A stretch of DNA of 64,000 nucleotides from Salinivibrio sp. ES.052 (GTDB lineage: Bacteria; Pseudomonadota; Gammaproteobacteria; Enterobacterales; Vibrionaceae), in the NCBI RefSeq assembly GCF_900141775.1, contig NZ_FSRI01000001.1, positions 1,148,251 to 1,212,250 of the forward strand, given 5' to 3'. Shown here one piece after another: positions 61,426 to 64,000 of the stretch. The notes under the pieces were generated by a model. That model saw nothing but the letters and a program-made list of their open reading frames with translations. It had not been told where the DNA came from and did not search any database. The position numbers and the translations under genes were made by a program. Numbering within the stretch: the stretch's first letter is position 1; each line of letters begins with the position of its first letter.

Positions 61426-63108
61426 ATGACAAAAACAACACAGTGGGACACAGGCGCACAACTGGTCGCAACACACTTGGAACGCCAAGGCGTCGATTAT
61501 ATCTTTGGTATTCCGGGGGCAAAAATTGATCGCCTCTTTGATGCGATTGAAGATACCAATATCAAAATGATCCCAGTCCGCCATGAGGCCAATGGCGCGT
61601 TTATGGCCGGTGTAATTGGCCGCTTAACCGGTAAAGCAGGCGTGACCATGGCAACGTCCGGCCCGGGCTGCACGAACCTGGTTACCGGACTGGCGACCGC
61701 TAATTCCGAAGGCGATCCGGTGGTCGCTTTGGGTGGTGCGGTAAAACGGGCCGATCAACAAAAACAAACCCACCAAAGCCTCGACACCGTCAGCATTTTC
61801 AATTCGGTGACCAAGTACAGTGCCGAAGTACAAGCTGCTTCAGCCACCTCTGAAATTCTTGCCAACGCCTTCCGTGCAGCGGAAAGCGGTCGCCCAGGCG
61901 CTGCCTTTGTCAGTCTACCCATGGACATTCTCAATCAACCCGTGGAGAGTGGCGTACTCGCCCCCTCATTCCCTGCCCCGCTAGGTGTGGCCGATACACG
62001 CTCTATCCGCGAAGCGGCAAATAAAATCAAAGCGGCGCGTAATCCAGTATTTTTACTCGGTTTGCAAGCCAGCCGCCCCGAGAATGCGGCTGCCATTCGC
62101 GCGTTGTTAAACCGTACCCAACTTCCCGTTATCGGGACATATCAAGCCGCTGGCACCGTAGACATCACCTACTATCAGCGCTTTGCGGGTCGCGTAGGTT
62201 TGTTCAACAACCAGCCCGGTGATCTCCTACTTGCGAATTCGGACTTAATTGTGACCATTGGCTTTGGGCCCATCGAATACGATCCTGAGCTTTGGAATAC
62301 CCAACATACCGATATTGTTCATATTGATGTGGCACCCGCAGAAATTGAGCACTATTACCGCCCAAGTGTCGAGCTTGTTGGCCAGATTGAGCCAACCCTT
62401 AATGCGCTTACCGAGCAACTCGATCATCACTGGCTGATGCCCGCCTCGACGGTAGATCTGCTTGAAGAAGTCGCCCACCAGCGCCAAGCCATTCGTGCAT
62501 ACAGTCGTTCACACCAAGATTTTGCCATGCATCCACTGCATGTGATTAAGGCGATGCAGGATGTGATCACTCCAGACACCACCTTGTGCCTAGACATGGG
62601 CAGCTTCCATATCTGGATTGCCCGTTACCTCAACTGCTTCCGTTCCCGTCAATTGTTGGTTTCGAACGGGCAACAAACCATGGGCGTTGCGCTTCCTTGG
62701 GGGATTGGCGCTAGCTTGCTCAATCCCGATCGCAAAGTGGTGTCCGTTTCCGGAGACGGTGGGTTTATGCAATCGAGCATGGAGCTTGAAACCGCCGTCC
62801 GCCTCAAATGCAACTTGCTACACATCATCTGGGTGGACAACGCCTACAACATGGTAGAGATGCAAGAGGTCAAAAAATATCAGCGCTTTTCCGGTGTGAA
62901 ATTCGGCCCGATTGACTTTAAAGCCTACGCCGAAGCCTTTGGCGCTAAAGGTTTTGCGGTCACTCGCCAAGAAGAGCTCGCCAGCCAATTGAAACAAGCC
63001 ATGGACACCGAAGGGCCCGCCGTGATCGCGATTCCCGTTGATTACAGTGACAACTACAAGCTAATGGCCCCTCGTGAGGCCGGCAGTATGGATCCTGTCT
63101 TTGCGTAA
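61426..63108 (+). CDS. alsS: Catabolic acetolactate synthase
   Basis: 560 residues, a thiamine-diphosphate enzyme making 2-acetolactate from two pyruvates. [17 protein letters not shown] holds the catalytic Glu, and [43 protein letters not shown] is the GDG-N25-N cofactor motif. The segments normally tied to FAD binding in the biosynthetic enzyme are divergent, as in AlsS/BudB. No regulatory small subunit follows. GAGGAG precedes the ATG. Confidence 0.95.
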   Translation: MTKTTQWDTGAQLVATHLERQGVDYIFGIPGAKIDRLFDAIEDTNIKMIPVRHEANGAFMAGVIGRLTGKAGVTMATSGPGCTNLVTGLATANSEGDPVVALGGAVKRADQQKQTHQSLDTVSIFNSVTKYSAEVQAASATSEILANAFRAAESGRPGAAFVSLPMDILNQPVESGVLAPSFPAPLGVADTRSIREAANKIKAARNPVFLLGLQASRPENAAAIRALLNRTQLPVIGTYQAAGTVDITYYQRFAGRVGLFNNQPGDLLLANSDLIVTIGFGPIEYDPELWNTQHTDIVHIDVAPAEIEHYYRPSVELVGQIEPTLNALTEQLDHHWLMPASTVDLLEEVAHQRQAIRAYSRSHQDFAMHPLHVIKAMQDVITPDTTLCLDMGSFHIWIARYLNCFRSRQLLVSNGQQTMGVALPWGIGASLLNPDRKVVSVSGDGGFMQSSMELETAVRLKCNLLHIIWVDNAYNMVEMQEVKKYQRFSGVKFGPIDFKAYAEAFGAKGFAVTRQEELASQLKQAMDTEGPAVIAIPVDYSDNYKLMAPREAGSMDPVFA

Positions 63109-63135
63109 TGCAATAAACAAGAAATGGAGAAAACG

Positions 63136-63894
63136 ATGAAAGGTATAAATCAAAAAGTGGCATTAATTACAGGTGCCGCCAACGGTATTGGCGCGGCGAT
63201 TACCGACCGCTTATATCAAGAAGGTGCAAAAGTAGCGATTGCAGACTGGAACCAAGCCGCATTGAATGACACAGCAGCAAAATACGATGCTGATCGCGTT
63301 TTGAAGCTCTCCGTCGATGTGTCAGATCCAAAAGCGGTAGAAGCCATGATTCAAGAAGTGGTCTCCCACTTTGGGCAGCTAGATATGCTGATCAATAACG
63401 CAGGGGTGCATACGCCTGGTTCGGTCATTGACGGCACGCTGGCTGACTGGGAGAAAGTATCAGGAGTAGATATTGATGGTGTGGTTTTTTGTGCCAAATA
63501 CGCCATGCCTGAGTTAATTAAAACCAGGGGCTCAATGGTAAACACGGCATCAGTATCAGGCCTAGGCGGTGATTGGGGCGCGGCTTTTTACTGTGCCGCC
63601 AAAGGCGCGGTTGTGAACTTGACACGCGCAATGGCACTCGATCACGGTCTTCAAGGAGTACGTATTAATGCCGTTTGCCCGAGCTTAGTCAAGACCAACA
63701 TGACCAATGGTTGGCCTGAATCGGTGCGGGAAAAATTTAATGAGCGTATCGCACTTGGTCGTCCGGCAGAGCCTGAAGAAGTCGCGTCTGCGGTAGCATT
63801 TCTTGTCAGTGACGATGCGTCATTTATTTCCGGTGTTAACCTCCCCGTTGATGGCGGCGCCACCGCCTCGGATGGCCAGCCCAAAATCGTCTGA
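63136..63894 (+). CDS. budC: Acetoin(diacetyl) reductase / 2,3-butanediol dehydrogenase (SDR)
   Basis: 252 residues, classical SDR. ALITGAANGIGAAITDRL cofactor motif, MLINNAGVHTPG, catalytic Ser in VNTASVSGLGG and Tyr-Lys in FYCAAKGAVVNL; C-terminal LPVDGGATASDG. Reduces acetoin to 2,3-butanediol with NADH, finishing the pathway encoded upstream. The ATG giving MKGINQK has GGAG six bases before it; an ATG four codons earlier overlaps that site. Confidence 0.85.
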   Translation: MKGINQKVALITGAANGIGAAITDRLYQEGAKVAIADWNQAALNDTAAKYDADRVLKLSVDVSDPKAVEAMIQEVVSHFGQLDMLINNAGVHTPGSVIDGTLADWEKVSGVDIDGVVFCAKYAMPELIKTRGSMVNTASVSGLGGDWGAAFYCAAKGAVVNLTRAMALDHGLQGVRINAVCPSLVKTNMTNGWPESVREKFNERIALGRPAEPEEVASAVAFLVSDDASFISGVNLPVDGGATASDGQPKIV

Positions 63895-63913
63895 TGACCC
63901 ACCAAACGTTACC

Positions 63914-63941
63914 AAGCGTCCGTTTTACCGGGCGCTTTTTT
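63914..63941 (+). terminator. Terminator of the alsD-alsS-budC operon
   Basis: AAGCGTCC and GGGCGCTT pair with a G-T wobble around an eight-base loop, followed by six T. Confidence 0.88.
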
Positions 63942-64000
63942 CATGGCGCACTGTCAATCCACGCGCTGCGAAAAAGCACAGGACGTTACGCAAGGTGAAA

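Noticed and set aside
1..64000. CRISPR array or cas genes
   Set aside because: No set of regularly spaced direct repeats was seen, and no Cas-like protein other than the orphan DUF1887 protein.

Overview
The window looks like a chromosome segment from a halophilic or marine Vibrionaceae species. Supporting signs are a V. cholerae-repeat-type integron attC site, the yccA-tusE-yccX-rlmI and mgsA-helD-yccS gene neighbourhoods, a VC1899-like DUF1887 protein, an alsR-alsD-alsS-budC acetoin block, a vibriolysin-type M4 protease and an M9 collagenase. Salinivibrio or a near relative is my guess; the genus is not proven by the sequence.

Region 1 (1-11,340), accessory, all genes on the minus strand and visibly more AT-rich than the rest. 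The left part (1-4,900) is a compact run of GNAT acetyltransferases, VOC/glyoxalase proteins, a short-chain dehydrogenase and a DUF2726 nuclease-fold protein, with no clear attC sites. From about 5,020 to 11,340 it is an integron cassette array: small genes separated by attC sites of very different lengths (47 to 125 bp) plus two collapsed mini-sites. The cargo is rich in likely anti-phage functions: an OLD-family ATPase/TOPRIM nuclease, a Cap12/PCTIR-type TIR protein paired with a small charged protein, an Mrr-like nuclease with zinc fingers, and a protein with a HEPN-like R-x4-H motif. No integron integrase gene is present in the window.

Region 2 (11,340-13,240) is the right edge of the array. 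It holds a 79-bp nested inverted repeat, then a LexA-type box (CTGT-N8-ACAG) split exactly in its 8-bp centre by a complete 1,333-bp ISL3-family insertion sequence whose 8-bp target duplication is that centre. A tRNA-Ser(UGA) and its terminator follow.

Region 3 (13,240-44,700) is ordinary chromosome: nupC, a divergent NRAMP-family transporter, yccA, tusE, acyP, a chemoreceptor, rlmI, a GAF-GGDEF cyclase, a gntR-prpBCDE propionate (2-methylcitrate) operon with two GntR-type palindromes, a YitT protein, an FhuF-like ferric reductase, two nucleases, mgsA, helD, yccS, an orphan Card1-like DUF1887 protein, udp, zntA with a textbook MerR/ZntR promoter, gltS and a CBS-domain protein.

Region 4 (44,800-59,500) is rich in exported proteins: DUF2927, an M4 vibriolysin-like protease, an Na/Pi cotransporter, an M9 collagenase, a maltose acetyltransferase-like enzyme, a periplasmic binding protein, a full-length aerolysin-type pore-forming protein with a ToxR/CadC-like membrane regulator just upstream, a secreted alpha/beta hydrolase and an unknown membrane-anchored protein. 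Region 5 (59,500-63,940) is the acetoin/butanediol block: a LysR regulator divergent from alsD, alsS and budC.

The points most worth follow-up are the defence-loaded cassette array lacking an integrase, the IS in the LexA box, the two-gene TIR cassette, and the aerolysin/ToxR-like pair.
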